Of a stretch of 64,000 nt of DNA, positions 37,706-51,700 are shown piece after piece. The stretch's first letter is position 1, and every line of letters starts with the position of its first letter. A model generated the notes under the pieces. That model did no database searches. It was not told where the DNA came from and was given only the letters and a program-made list of their open reading frames with translations. The stretch covers positions 62,001-126,000 of the forward strand of contig VXAU01001093.1 of assembly GCA_013399695.1 (NCBI GenBank). The letters run 5' to 3'. A program made the translations under genes and the position numbers. Source of the DNA: Formicarius rufipectus. Its lineage: Eukaryota; Chordata; Aves; Passeriformes; Formicariidae.

Positions 37706-40700
37706 CTTGACCTGTGGTTGAAGACGTGCTGAGCGGGAACCAGCAAGGCAGAGGGATGAGGAACTTCACCTTCCTTGCTGGACATGTAAATGAGGGAGAT
37801 GAGCAGACTAGAAACCAAAGGGGATGGAAGTGACCTTTAGCTTCCCCCTTGACAGGCTTTGGGTGATTTGACTTTTTGCCACTGTGAGACACAGCTGAAA
37901 GAGCTTTCCATGTCAGCAGCTGGGTGGCTGTCTGCACAATTTGCTTGACAGAAAATCAAAATATTTTTGAGCAAAAATTTGCCTTTTTTTTTTTTTGAGA
38001 ACAGTGTTATTTTCCCACTAAACTAATCCCAGTCATCTCTCTCTTTTATTGGTGCAAGGCTGACATAATAAAATGTGAAGCAACAACTCTGTGTGGGGTG
38101 AATCTCTCAAGGATGTAGAAGTCCGGAGTTGTGACCATGCAAGATGTTTCACTCCTTTTTGCATTTCACACCAGCTTGAACCATACTTCCCTGTCATGTT
38201 CTTACAGTGCTTTTGTAGTCTTTCCTGACAGCCTGTCTCTGCTCCTGCCTTCCCTATATACCCTTTTGGCATTTGAGCTCACTCAAATGTCCCTGTTCAA
38301 CCAGGCTGGCCTCCTGCTATATCGATGCCACGTGCTCTGTCTCACGCATTGAGGTGGCCTGTTATTGTGCACCAAAGTGGTTTCACAGCCAGCTCTCCTG
38401 GGCTCTCTAAACAACCTCTCACAAAACCCTGACTACTACTGTCCTAAAAAAACTTGATGTCCACTCTCCTGAAATTAATAATAAGTTTTTGCACCAGTTT
38501 TCTTCCTCACTTCCCTCAGGATGTAAGGCTCCACCAGCCAAGAGTGCTATCAGTTATCAAGTCCTTGGTTAGTCATTCATTATCCATGAGCAGCTGAACG
38601 AGCTGAATACCTCCCTAGATGTCCTTCCAGTACCTGTGTAAAAAAGTGCTCTCAATACATCCCAGAAATCTCCTGGCTTGCCTGAGCCCCACAGCAGATG
38701 CTGGAGTAGGTAAACCCCACCTTGAGAACCAGAGTTTGAGATCAAGAGATTTCATTCAGTTGTTTAAAGAAGACATCAGCACTTCTTTAGCAATCTGTAG
38801 CAGATGCCTAATGTAGCATCCCTTTGGCTGGCCCTGGGTCTTCAACACAACAAAAATATAGACAAGAACATGTATCCATGCCATACAGTGTCAATGTATT
38901 CTTGTCACCAGAAAGCAACTGGATACAACATTTTTTATTGAGAACCAATTTGAAAAATAGACTTTCCACACTGAAACAATGTGTGGAAGTCAGTGAAGAG
39001 CCTGCAGATGAGAAAGATAATGTTTTATTCTTGAGTGTACACTTCAGTTCTAATGGAATTTTGATTCCATTGACTATGAACTCAAGCCAGGTTTGCAAAC
39101 ACACAAAACCTGAATTTAATCAGGTCTTTTACTGTTTGCAAAGCAGCAAATTATATGCTTGGTAAGCAGAGTAGACTGATCTATATGCTGATCTCTCTGT
39201 AATGTGCCATGTGTGCCATACACAACTGAGATGTCGCTACTGCTGCCAAACTCCTCTGAGTAAATGAACAGAGCATATCAATTTAGAGAAATAAAGAGAG
39301 AACATCAGACTTCAAACTTTTGTATTCTTGGGAAAATATTAACTAATTCAGCATCTGAGGATGGTAAGAAGGAAAATGTAATGCAGAACAGTGTTAGCTG
39401 GAGAAAGCTAATCTGACAAGAGAATCCTCACCCAGAACACAGCTCAGATGAAGAACTGCAGTGGGAATCTGGAGATGCCAAAATAAAATGAATTAGTTCT
39501 GTACCCCTTTCCAGTTCATGGTGTTTTATAGTCTAATTCTCCTTTACTGAAAATATCACTGTTCGTGTAGGCCTTCCCAAGAGAAAATTCCCAAGAAGAA
39601 TACTACCTTCATCTGGAAATGTAACAGAGTACAACTGCCTTCCCATCACAAAGCCATGCAGGAAGAAGAAAGGAGAGAGAGCCTTTGAGACAGGAGTTGA
39701 AGAAGAACATATCTGTCAAAGAAACCTGAGTGTTGTACAGCTGAACCTCAGAAACAGCAATCCCCCCCGATTTCTAGGGCTTTAGAAGCCTAAACATGTT
39801 TAAAAATCTGAGCCAGAAAATAAGTTATTTTGTTTCCCTCTACAACCTGAGCTCAGTCTTTGCCTGTCTGTATTTCTGTGGCTCATAACCACAACAGTAA
39901 TCATTTCAAGTGTCAAGGTTTCTTCTATCTCTGAATATTCTGTCTTATTGCCCTCACTTACTCTGGTGGATCCAAGGACAAGATTGCAGTGTTTGCACAA
40001 CACTGTGGACTTTAGTGCTGTGTCTCCAAGGAGTGAGGTCAGGGAAGAAACTGCCAGGGTTTTAACTTCTGATCTTCACAGCACATCAAATTTATGCAGA
40101 ATCCCTAAATATTAAGTCTTTGAGAAGTTGTATTAGTGAGGACTAAACACAACCATGATCGATGATCACACTGCCCAATTTGGATACAAGTTATCATGTT
40201 ACATTTACTTGGAAGCAGATTGACTGGGGTCCTATCTTCTTATATAATCCCTCCTTGGCCATGGTGCTCCTGCATGTTTCAAGAACTGTTTTGATCCAGG
40301 GAGTTGATTTTTTGCTTACAATCAACCATGATGTTGTCCACCATAATGGTGGTGACTGTAATGCACTTATCACTGGTAAGAGCAACACTTTTCTACTTTC
40401 CTGGAATAAGCCCTTAACCTTGTATAACTCTTTCTATGGGTACCTTTTCAGTAAAGCATGACTGAACATCCAGTCTCCTCTCAAGGTTGGATCACATTCT
40501 CAGAGGAGTTTTGAGCACCTAGATCCTATTCAAATTAGCACTGGACACATAATTACACCTGAAAACCTGTGAAATTTGTTGTGGCATCCAGAAAGTCTCA
40601 GGGCAGTGCCTGGGGCACAAAGATAGTGATATTTATGGTTTGAAAGATTTGTTTTAATGGGACTGCAGCTCATTCTAGGCCCACTTGATGCTCACAGCTG

Positions 40701-41969
40701 CAATGTGTAGTAATAGTAAATCCCAGCAGTGGTGGAAGTGTGGGTCACAGTGGGAAAAGTTGTATCAGTCAGGGGGACTGTTACCCATACAGATTCCACT
40801 GACAAACCTGTCATAGAAGTTTGAAGTCTGAGAATGCATGTAATTTATTTGGACATCGTGTTGGTAAAATATGAAGCTGCTCTGCTCCCATACAGAAATG
40901 AAAATACCACATTTCTGTTTCTCTCTCGTATTCCTTGAGTTTCAAACTCCCAAAAATTCACAAGGAATACTCAGCCATCCATCTTCTTCTTGACAGGACT
41001 TACATCCCTCAGGGAGATTCCACAGATACACTCAGAAACAGTTGTTGCTCTGCACCCCATGCTGCAGTAGCCTGGGATGCCACAGCTTCAGGAACCTGGA
41101 TGGAGACTTTCAGGCTTTGAATCCCAATCATTTATGTCTCAAGAGACAATAAAGCTAATACCCTAAAATCATCTACTACATGGACAAGTGTGTATGCACA
41201 TTCCTATACAGCATTCCTACATTATTTGTATCTGGAATTTAGTATATGTGGAGTTTAAGTGGTGCCCAAAAGATGGCACTGTTTATTTGTTCTTTTTTTT
41301 TTTTTTTTCTTTAATTGCATATGCTCTTCTAGGCTGGTATATCATCTGACTAAATTGAGACAGGATTTACATACTCTATGGAGAAAAGTAGTAGAAATCA
41401 AACTATTGCCACAGCATGGCTTTTCCTATAACTTTTAATGTGCAATATTTTAATGGAAATGGGCATATTGATGCTGCCTAGTACTATAACTACAAATCAG
41501 CTGCCCTTTTATTTCCATCTAGTATTTTCACCGTAGATGCTCCAAACTCATACATTTCATTTAATGCCTGGTGAATGAAGGATATGCTTAAATTATTTAA
41601 AAGGAGAAAGAATTATTGACCAGAGATGGATCAGAACCAGAGCTGTGCCTTGAAGGCCCCTGGAAGTTAGCCTAAACATCTCTGCCTGTGTAGTTATCAT
41701 TATCTGTGTGCACCGAAAAAAACCAACAAATGCCAAATAACCAATTTACAGTGAATCAGTTGCCCAAGTTTCTGTTGAAACAGCCAAATTGCAAGTCCTA
41801 CCTTAACAGTTTGCTGCAGTCCTAGAGCAAGAGAAAATGTGGAAATACAGTTTACCTTGCAGCAATGAATTTAATGAAAGATTTGCTGGTAATCATAGCA
41901 AATGACAACATTAATGCTCATCTGTCATGTTTCTCCAGGCCTTTAAAATGAGAAGATATGCCAAAAAAG

Positions 41970-42001
41970 TAGTAGTAGCAGTAATAATAATAATAATAAT
42001 A
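41970..42001. repeat. AGT/AAT trinucleotide repeat
   Basis: AGTAGTAGTAGCAGT passes into six or more AAT units. A short microsatellite; a second, shorter AAT run lies at 49910-49926. Confidence 0.85.
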
Positions 42002-45000
42002 CCTATGATAAAGCTTTATTTTATTAAATCAAAGCTCTTCACAATCTCAACACAGGAGTCACTTCATCTAGCACTGGTATCCAACCATTTCCAAGGTAAC
42101 AGACTTCATGTGTCAGGATACCTGACAGATGGCTGTGCTGGCTTTTGACACCACATTTTCCTCAGTGCAGTTCTACATTATGTTACTTGTGACTGCTACA
42201 GGAAACCAGGGGGTACCAGTAAGTGAGAGCCCAATGGGAAGACAAACTCCATTGCCTTCATCTCATGCCAGAGCCTCCCCTAGCCATGGTACCTCCTGCA
42301 CTGGATATAGCTGATCAGTGGAGGTAAAGACAGAGAAAATCTGCATTGCTGTTGCTCTTCAGGTTGCACAGCACCAGTCCTGGAGGCAGATGAACAAATA
42401 CTCCTCAGACATAAAGCTTGTGATTTGACAGGTCTAAGTGGGTCATAGCTACAGCTGCACAAACATCTTTCTGATCTCTCAGACCTCCATGGGGTTTCCA
42501 TGGGGAGCAACCTCCCTGTCCTAAATATATTTCATCATCTGTGCCCTCTTCTGCACTCCTGTCCAGAACATTTCCTGTTTTCCTTCTCTTCTGACTCCCT
42601 TCGTGTCCAGCACTGCATGGGTGTGGATCTTAACACAGTGTGGAGGGCTCAGCTGTACAGGACTAAGACATTTTGCTGCTTAAAAACAGTGTCTTCTGAA
42701 AGAGTGTGTGAAGAGAGTGATGGCTTGTGCTCTGATGATTGCCTCATTGGACGGACCTGGCTTTCCAAGACCAAGAGCCCATGAGGCCGTGTGTGAAGGG
42801 GAAGGTGACAGAGAGGCCAAGCCGGCAACAGGGGCAGGTTACTCTAAAACTCCACCTTCCTTCTGACTGTTGGTACTTGTGAGCAGCTCAGACAGGGGAG
42901 ATTGGGATTCCATTTGACTGCCTGAGGAAAACTTGCTTCTGGGTCCACCCTCAGCATGAAGAACTTTTAGGTCATGCTTCCTCGGGAAGAGTCCTATCCA
43001 CCAAGGAGTTGGAGAAAACTACTCTGCTGAAAAACCTTTAAAAAAGAAGATACACTCAAGACCCAGGTGTTAGCTTCCATCCCCAGTGAACTGTGAACTC
43101 ACTCTGGCAGCTCATAGCTTAATGAACCCAAACCCACCAAACTCTGGGTCCTAGAAGCAACATCAGCAACCAGAACATAAAAGTCAGACTATTCAGGCTT
43201 TGTCTCCAAGAGTCCTTTTACGGCATGCACTTGGGTTTAAGCATCTGTTTTGTTTTGCTTCCTTGTTTTAACCAGGTTTTTTAAACAGATGTGCCCGGTC
43301 TGTCCCACAATGTTTACAATCATTATGGGGATGTCTGGCTTTTGCATAGAACAGTTGATGCCATGTTTATTTTTGCTTTCAATTAAAAACGTAGAGGATG
43401 CAAAAAATGTGGAAGTACAGGTTACATCTGAATGTTCAGTTATTAATTGCCTACAATGATGGGAGGCAAAGTTTGTGCTCATAATACTGACGGTTGTTTT
43501 TGAAAATTTAATACCACGTGGAGTCAAAGTAAAAAATGACCTATAGGTTCTTCCTTATTGAATTTATTCTTATGATTAGAAGCTCATGTACCATTCAGGA
43601 AAAATACATTCCTTTTTTTGGAGGTAGTGGGAGGTGGGTGGTTTTTGTTTCAGTGACAGTTTCAAGAATCAGATGGGTACTGGAAATTTTTTTTTTCTTG
43701 CTCCTTATATTGTCACTGCAATAACAAGGCATCAGAACTCAAAATCTAGCTGGCAATTTTGATGATGCTGCAAGAAGTAGATATAGCTTGCTGTTCAGCT
43801 ATACGGGCTCTGCAGAACTGAAAACAGCAAGCATTTGATTGTGTCAGTAAACCGAGCTGATAGATCTTGGAAGATACATGCAGGCAAATTTTCCAATTAA
43901 TACACGAAACTGGAGCCACAAAGTTCAGTACTGATGGGAAGAGAATGTGAGTACTGAAAATCTCAGTCACACACATCAGATCCATGCAGCAGCACGGTGG
44001 CATTTTAGAATCACTGCCATTTAAGGAGGTGTTTTTCTTGGAATTATTGTTTTAAGGGTTAGTGTAGCTAAGCAGTAATGAGCTGGCTGCATACAGAGCA
44101 GGACGTGCAAAGGTGGCTCTGGCACTGCTTCCATCCCCATGCCTGCAATGGAAGGGTTATATTTCCCTGCCCAGCTGCAGCTTGCCCAAGGCAGGCCTGG
44201 GACCTCAATATGGTGAAAACTTCTGGAGGTGGCTGATTTTGGAGCTAGGTACATGCAGGGGCAGACTTGCTGGTGGTGGGTGGCAGCAAGAAGGGATGCT
44301 GGCCTCAGGAAAGGCAAGCCCCAGGGGTTGGTATCTGCCTGCTCCCACCCTTGCATCATGGCTTCCTGGCCTCTCTCAATTGCTGCCCTCTCCTCTCTGA
44401 GACTCCTCTTTTGTCGTTGCAGGGCCTGGAGCTGGAAGAAAGACTTGAACAGTGGTGGTGCTGGGAGTGTGTCTTTGATTTTGCTGTTTCATGGCAATCT
44501 CCTCGATTCCCATTTAAACATCCCACGCTGGGGAGCACTGTTGCTTGACAGGTGAAATAGTATTTAAACACGGATTCTCAGCTGGTCTCTTTTACTTACT
44601 CAACTGACAAAGGGACAGAGTGCAAATGGCTTGATATGTATTAGCTGAATCTAAGCTAAAATCTTGTCACAGGCATTGCCAAGCCTGAGAGGGGGATTGG
44701 CTCGCTCTGGGTTAGGTTTGGTACATAGACACAAGAACGTAGCCAGCACAGATGAGTTTGAGGCAGGGTTGGTGTGTGGTTTGCCACATGTTGTCAATTT
44801 TTACTGAGCACTGCCTTCTTTTAGAGTATGTGCTTCAGTGACTCACCTTGTAAACCAACTGTGGTCATAAACTGCTTTCCGATGAAATCCATCTTTTTTT
44901 GGGTTACCACGCCATAGGGGCGTATAAGGTACCTTCTGTTAAATCTATGCTTCATTTTCAGACAAGTCTCTGTTTCTTTCTTTTAAAAGTGTCCTTCTCC

Positions 45001-47856
45001 ATTGAGACTAGATGCTAAAAGGATTGTTATGTGTAATATCTACTGTCTCCAAGTAAACAGCTGTACTCACAGGACTGCTCAGCTCCAGCCAGATAGCACA
45101 GCCATTCCCTCCAGCAAGCATTCACTCTCAGTGAAGAACAAGGCATAAGACTGGCACTGAGACCTCCACTGATGTCCTAGTGGCTGTCTGACAGTATGAA
45201 GTTACAAAATTCCCTCACCTGACCCCATCCCTGTTGAGGAAATTGATTTCATGAAAATGAATTCTATTTTCACACACTAGGGCACCAAACATCTGAAAAT
45301 TGCAGCTAAACCTGCATTACAAAGAAAAATAAAAAAGAAGAGGCGTTAGACTGTCTTCTTTCTCTCTTTGCTATTTAACTACTGTTTAACACTTTAATCC
45401 TCCTGAACCTTTTTTTTTTTTTCTTTTTATTATAATCTCTTAATATAGTCTGCACTATTTATAATCACGGTCCTTTCTCACATTTTTAAGTTCCCATTTA
45501 AGCTACCTTCTTTACTCTAATTACTTGGCTAACTGTAATCTGTCAGACATCATAGACACATGAGAGACCAAGCCCATACAATGATGCTGTCTTCCTGCTG
45601 ATGAAAAGCTACTCATAGTGGTCTGTTTTGTTAAGCTTTATTCAGCGGGTGAGACTTTATTGCGTAAGTCAAGAAGCTACTACCATTTCCTTTGAGATAT
45701 TATACTGCAATAGAATAGAAGTCAGTGTCAGGAAATTTTTTTCTGAAAATTTGCAAGATTGGGGTTTTATATCTTCACTGCATTTACAATTAGCAAGTAC
45801 TCCCAGCTGCTTGGCCTGTATGTCTCAGCTCTTGGACCTGAAAGCAATCCCCATCTCCAGTGAGCACTCATATGATCATATTGAACCATCCCTCGGATAA
45901 AAAGTTGAGATAACAAATTAATCCAAGCAGGAACAGTCAATTTTCCTGGAAGCATGGAAAAAGAGAGGAGATCTGACAGCAGTCAAGCAGAAGGATGGTG
46001 AGGCTGCTAAGTGAATCCTTTGGCTCAGTTCATAATAATTGACTTTGGTCCTCTTAGGTGATAAAGTCTCTAATTTGAGAGAGCTCTTCTGAAAATTCCC
46101 TGTAGTGGTGTAAGGGGAAAAAATTCCACTGTGTGCCAGCATAAGGTATTATTTTCAGCATCTGCAGAGTAAGCTATAATTTTTTGTTTTGTTTATTGGC
46201 TTTCTTTCAATGATGCTTTGGATAGTCTTCATGGGATGCAGTTGTGCCTGTCATTGCAAAGTCGTGGGCAGAAGTAGGCAGTGCTTTTCTGCAAAAACAG
46301 AACAAAAATGAGTCTAATAACCACAAAATGCCTCCCAGACAAAATAACTCATAGAAGTTTTCATTCCAGAATAATATTTTGAAGTGACTGGAGATCATTT
46401 CCTATAATGTTCATCACCTTTTCTGGTGCTCAGAATGACTCAGAACTAGCTGCAAGGCTTCTGTAGTACTGGAAACACTTCAAAAATGTATGCTTTGCAT
46501 GAGCAGCCACTATACAGTCACAAAATTACTTGTATGCTCTCAGCATTTCTTTCTGTGATCCAGGCTTCATGGCTCAGATATTTGTTGCTAAGGACTCGGT
46601 GTTTGACAGCCCAGGACAAGTAGGGTTTCTGTTTATGTGCTTTTAATGTTATCTCTAGCACTCATGCCCGCACCCAATAAGACACTTAGGTACTTCAAAT
46701 GCCACATACGTATAACTGAGGTACAAGTAATGTGCCTAGCTCCTCAGAGGAAGGGAATACTCAAGTTCTTGCACTTTTGCCTGACTTTGGCAATTCTGCT
46801 CATATCCATTTTCAGAGCTGCTACCTTCTCAGCTGAGTGTGGGATCAGACTGAAGTTCTTGTGGGATCCACAAAACCTATCCAGGCTTAAAATCCTGAGT
46901 AGTCAGGTTTGGTAGGTTGTTCTTAGCACACCTAATTCACATGAGTGGGTTTGGTTTCAGTTTGAAGAAGAGAAACCACTACTACATTTTCATTTATTGA
47001 GCTCATGGGATGGTCACATCAAAGAGGTTTTTGTTTGGAAGAAAAGGAAGGTGACATTCAACTTCTGTAACTGACTGAAGTGGTCAAATCAAGTTTCCGG
47101 CATCCTCATCTGAAAGAGTGCTGTACTTTCTTCTCCCACAATCCAGGGTACTATGAGAAGTTTCCTGCGGGGAGGAAAACTGGTGAAAGGTGAAAACTGG
47201 ACCTTTTTACAACTGAAACAAAAAGAATTATGAAACTGAAGGGACCCCTTGAAAGTTCATTGTATAATAAGGGCATTCACTGGCAAGTGTTTCTTTCCTC
47301 ATTCCCAAAATAATTAATGTATTTTTATTGTAAGAGTATGTAACATAAAATTAATGGTCAGAAACTTGGCTATACCCTTAGCAAATGATCTCTGTGAGCA
47401 TTAGGCTTTAGAGTGTTTCCCGTTCTATGAACCTCCCATTCTCGCCTGGATGATGGTTGAGTTTCAAGAGAGGAAAGAGCAATGCTGTCAGTGTGATGGT
47501 TATGGGCTCTCTCCCTGCAGTTGATGTGAGGTCCTGTTGGATGCAATTCCTTGGTCTACAATCCTCTCAGTGCACTATGTGATGTTTCAGGCACGTCTTT
47601 CATGTTCAATGAAGTGTGGCACAGAGACATAGAGGCATGGAGACTGATGGAGCAATAGCTGGTCCCAGCACAATGCTGTCCCTGACTGAGAGGGAGGACT
47701 TCTCCGCTCAGGTGCAGCACCTATGGATGCACAGTGTTAACCCACCAGGTAATGGACCAGGTAGCTCTGTAGCAGCTCTGCACTTCACAATGAATGGCTG
47801 GTTTAGGTTTCTATTCATGTGTCTACCTAGTAGCTGGCTATTGCTTGATATCCACT

Positions 47857-48024
47857 TGTCTTGGTTTAAAAAGACAATATGTCTGCTAAGGAGGGCAGGA
47901 ACTTTCCTGGAGCAGAAAGAAATCACAAACCCTCCTCCCTACAAGTTATTATTATTATTATTTTGAAATTAGGAGGCTTCAGGTACAAAATGTAGAAAAG
48001 GGAAATAACAGTTCTATACTGAGG
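47857..48024 (-). mobile_element. ERVL-type LTR 3' end, minus orientation
   Basis: Starts TGTCTTGGTTTAAAAAGACA, followed by GTCTGCTAAGGAGGGCAGGA, CCTCCTCCCTACAAGTTATTATTATT, TTTTGAAATTAGGAGGCTTC and GGGAAATAACAGTTCTATACT. I recognise this order from the end of a common songbird ERVL LTR, which opens TGTCCTGGTTT on this strand and so ends ...ACCAGGACA in its own sense. The homology is clear up to the GATA array; further right it is not, so either the array interrupts the LTR or the adjacent GC-rich block is its diverged U3. No internal retroviral gene is visible on either side, so a solo LTR is most likely. Confidence 0.6.
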
Positions 48025-48154
<130 letters not shown>

Positions 48155-48780
48155 ACAAAACCAGAACAGAACAAACAACAACCCCTCAACCAAAACTTTC
48201 AAACAATGAAGTCCTGCCTTTGCCCGTCAGTGCAGTGTAATCCCAAGCACCAGTGGGTGTCTCTGGGCTCCAAGAAGGCAGAAAGTGCAGTGACCGAGGG
48301 CCAACAGGAGGTGCTGGCCGGCTCTGGCGAGACAAAGGGTACAGCTGAGTCACCAGCGCCGGCTCCAGAGCTCACGGGGGAATAGCGGACACAGAGACGG
48401 CCTGGAATCTTTCCCGTGGGCAGCGCAAGGACCCTCTCACTAACTTCCGAAAGTGTTGGAAGCGCTTAAAAGCTCCTCTGCAGATGGCGATTGCCCCCAC
48501 AATGAGTCCGGGGTAAATCCAGGCAGTGCTGACCGTCCTCAGAGGAGACAGTGTAGGACTTTGGGAGTCGAGGGCGAGCGGGGACCCTCCCGGAGCCACC
48601 ACAAGCCACAGTAAGGCGACGGCTGATCCCCAAAGCCGATGGGACCAGAGGTGTGCGGCACTGGCAAAGATGAATGCAGGGAAACCACTCTGCTGCCACT
48701 CCCCGAGCCAGGGAAAAGTGAAGTGGAAGAAGGAAAAAAGGAAGAAAAAACCTCCCCACACCATATTCTCACAGAATTAA
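48155..48780. other. GC- and CpG-rich block next to the LTR and GATA array
   Basis: After a short A-rich lead (48155-48210) the GC content and CpG frequency rise well above the surrounding intergenic DNA, with several CGG, GCG and CCGG motifs through about 48660. It has the look of an unmethylated regulatory block or LTR U3. The minus strand has an open frame of 130 codons (48372-48764) with no family I recognise. The block ends in a purine-rich stretch at 48715-48755. It may be the rest of the ERVL-type LTR; I could not find a terminal CA with a matching target-site duplication. Confidence 0.5.
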
Positions 48781-51700
48781 GATGGCATGCGGGAGCTATT
48801 ACCTACTCCTTTGTACAGGCTGTAGATAACTGTGGACTGACTGTCCCCAGCTCTGCTCCAGCAGGCGGTGAAAACCTGAGTTCCAACAAGCCACTTTGTT
48901 CTGGCCCCCAAATTGGTGTGTTGGCAAGGGACAAATAAACCCCAAAAAACCAAACTAAAACCAACCAACTTTGAAACTCTAATACCCCTCTTCTGTAATC
49001 TTTGGTTAATGCTCATTTGTAGATGTCTTAATTCATGTGAACTCCAGGGAGCGCAAGGAAAAAAAAAAAAGGCCCTTCATTAGCTGATGTCTCTACAATG
49101 CCTTGAAAATACAAAACGTTGCACAAATGGTGAGTGTGCTGTTTAGTTTAGAGCTAATTTGCCAACCTTTCCTCTATTTCAGGGACCCTTTGGGTTTAGC
49201 TGTTCATTTTCTTAGTTGCATTTCAAACTTCCAGTTAAAACTGCTACATATACAGGAGTTATACCAAAGCCCAGGATGAAAACCTTACAGATGATGTACT
49301 GGCTCGCCAGTCACAATGCCATTTCCACTCATGTCCTGTAGTCCTCCCTCAATTTAAGCACCCCCTCTCCTCAGTTCTCCCCACCACAACTCACATGTGT
49401 AACTGATATCACTGTTGAAATCCCAGATTTACACTGAGCTTGATAATACTTTCTCCTCTCATGTGACTTACTCTTCTACCTACTAATTACTTGTCTGCTT
49501 GGTGCTTTTTGGAATTTTCTCTGCCTCATCCTTGAATATGCTTTTGCCTCATTTAGAGTGTGCTGTAAATGATATGGTTTTGATGAATTAGGCAATAATC
49601 AGAAAAAAAATTCGATATTCTGTAGATTTCCATTATGTTACACTTATAGGGACAAAATTTGCTCAGCTACAATTCACACTGAGTTAGCCTTGTTTTCATT
49701 AAAAACCTCATTATTTAGATAATTATAACTCATCCATAGAAATTTGCCCTAGGGTGAAACTTGACTACGTTTTTCTCAAAAGAAAACTTAAAAAAAGTAA
49801 TTTGGTTTGTATTTTGTGATTTTTAAAAGAAAATAATTCCACTGTTTCACGATTTTTGTGCTGTATAACTTCAAATAGCCTCAATTTAGGAAATGTTCAG
49901 CCAACTATAGTAATAATAATAATAATTGCTGTTAATACAAATTCTACTTATGTAGACAAGATAGCACTGAAGGCTGCAGACAAGAATGAAATCAGAATAT
50001 TTACTTACAAGGGTGTATAACCCCTCCACATTTGATAGGTGAATAAGATTAATCCTTCCTACTGCATTATGCTTCCCTATGGATTATTGCAAGAAACATA
50101 CAGGGAATCAGGCCATGGTGGTTTACATATTATTTGCCACAAGGATTTCTCATAGTTTTTTCTGAAGATTTGGATCACTGTCTGCCCTAATTAATGCCTT
50201 TGCCACTCTCATTCCATTAGCTGTGTTTAGGTAATTCAATAGAAGAGAGAAGTTTTGAAACAGGAATGGCCAATTATTAAAGAATTATCAGGCTAAGGGT
50301 GTTTGAGCTGTTCTGGTAGGCAGCTTATAAACACAGGGACAGGCACAGTAGGAAAACCAAGACTATAAATGCCCAGTGCAGTGATGGGAGTATATTTTTG
50401 GGATCGTGAATGAATTTGTCAGTCGTCTGTTCTGTCCAGTGTTTATGGACTCCGTGGTTCACAGGGATTTATAGGCTTCTTTCATGGACAGACTTGAGGG
50501 CCTCCAGCAAGGGAGTCCTAGATCCTACTAGGCTGAAGCAGTAACAAGATCATGATACCAAATGTTAACGTTAGGGCAACTCAGATACTAAAAAATCTTC
50601 TGAGTGCTGTAAGTCTTGTGAAGAATTTACTCATGACTGGGGATCTGGACCAGAGCCAATTTAGCAAAGTCTAAGTTTTGATTCTGGCCTTTTTCCTAGC
50701 CTCACCTATTTTGCACCAAAAATAATTTTGCAGTGTTTCATATGAGTTTGTTGACTGTAGTTTCAGAGCATGCCATACTTAATATTATATATACAGCAGA
50801 CTCACAGTACATTTGTTTGAGGACACACATTCAGCCAATTTGAGCTCACAAATAGGAGTTTCGTGTTCTTGCTTGGGTGGGTAAAGTTATTTGTGCACAG
50901 CAGAATTAGACCACTAATTACAGAGACTATTTTAAAATTGCATGAAAATTTGGTACAAAGCTCACATCCCATAGGCAAAGAACTTACTGGGCTTTCCAAG
51001 TTTTGAACATTCAGCCTGCAGTAGAAAACTGATCGTACACAATGTAAGGCTTACTGCTTTGTTGTATCAAGTATCCAATATAGAAGCTGCAGTTTGGCCA
51101 TCCACCATATTTCCAGATCTATAATAACAAAAATAAAAAGGCTTAACATTTTGCATAGATGCAGTAACTAATCTGGAGGGTTGTGTTTGTATGTTCCTAA
51201 TATGCTCTTGTCAGTTTTTTGGGTCAGAGTAGCTAAAAAAACCTTTGTCAGCAGGCATTGAGGAGCTAGTTATCCTAGGGAACAATGGAAATGTCTTGCC
51301 TCTATCTATGGAGCAGATTAATGCTACACAAGTGGATTGGACTTGGTGATTGTGAGAAGAAGTAATGCTTGAGACTGAAATTTCAGTAATGAACCTTTCA
51401 GAAATGGTAGTTCATCAGGAAATTTGTTCTGTGTACGTGTGTGACATAAAAGAAAGACTGATAACACTGAAATATAAACTTGATTTCAGTGCTACATAAA
51501 CAGTAGTAAAACAGCTTTTTCTGAAATCAGGACAAGGAGCAGATTGCTTTTAAGTAGTTTGGGATTGACACTAGGGAAAATAAATACTCAAATGAAAAAT
51601 ATTGATGCAATGAAGAGAAATTCAGATATTATTTTCTATCTTAGTCTGTTTTCCAGACAAAGTTAGAAGGCAGGATTCTCTGGACAAGTGAACATTATCT

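Larger units (their letters stand above)
30966..47856. other. Long gene-poor intergenic stretch
   Basis: About 17 kb in which I recognise no gene, RNA gene or well-preserved transposon. Simple sequence includes T-runs at about 35670-35684, 41291-41310 and 45412-45423, and AGT/AAT triplets at 41970-42001. A 20-base tandem duplication lies at 37666-37705. ORFs up to 116 codons on both strands lack domains, and none shows a splice-compatible gene structure. In mammals this interval leads towards FAM216B; I could not match that protein here by eye. Confidence 0.5.

Noticed and set aside
38824..39165. 113-codon ORF, considered as a FAM216B or other gene exon
   Set aside because: No match to the FAM216 core motif and no flanking splice signals that I could support.
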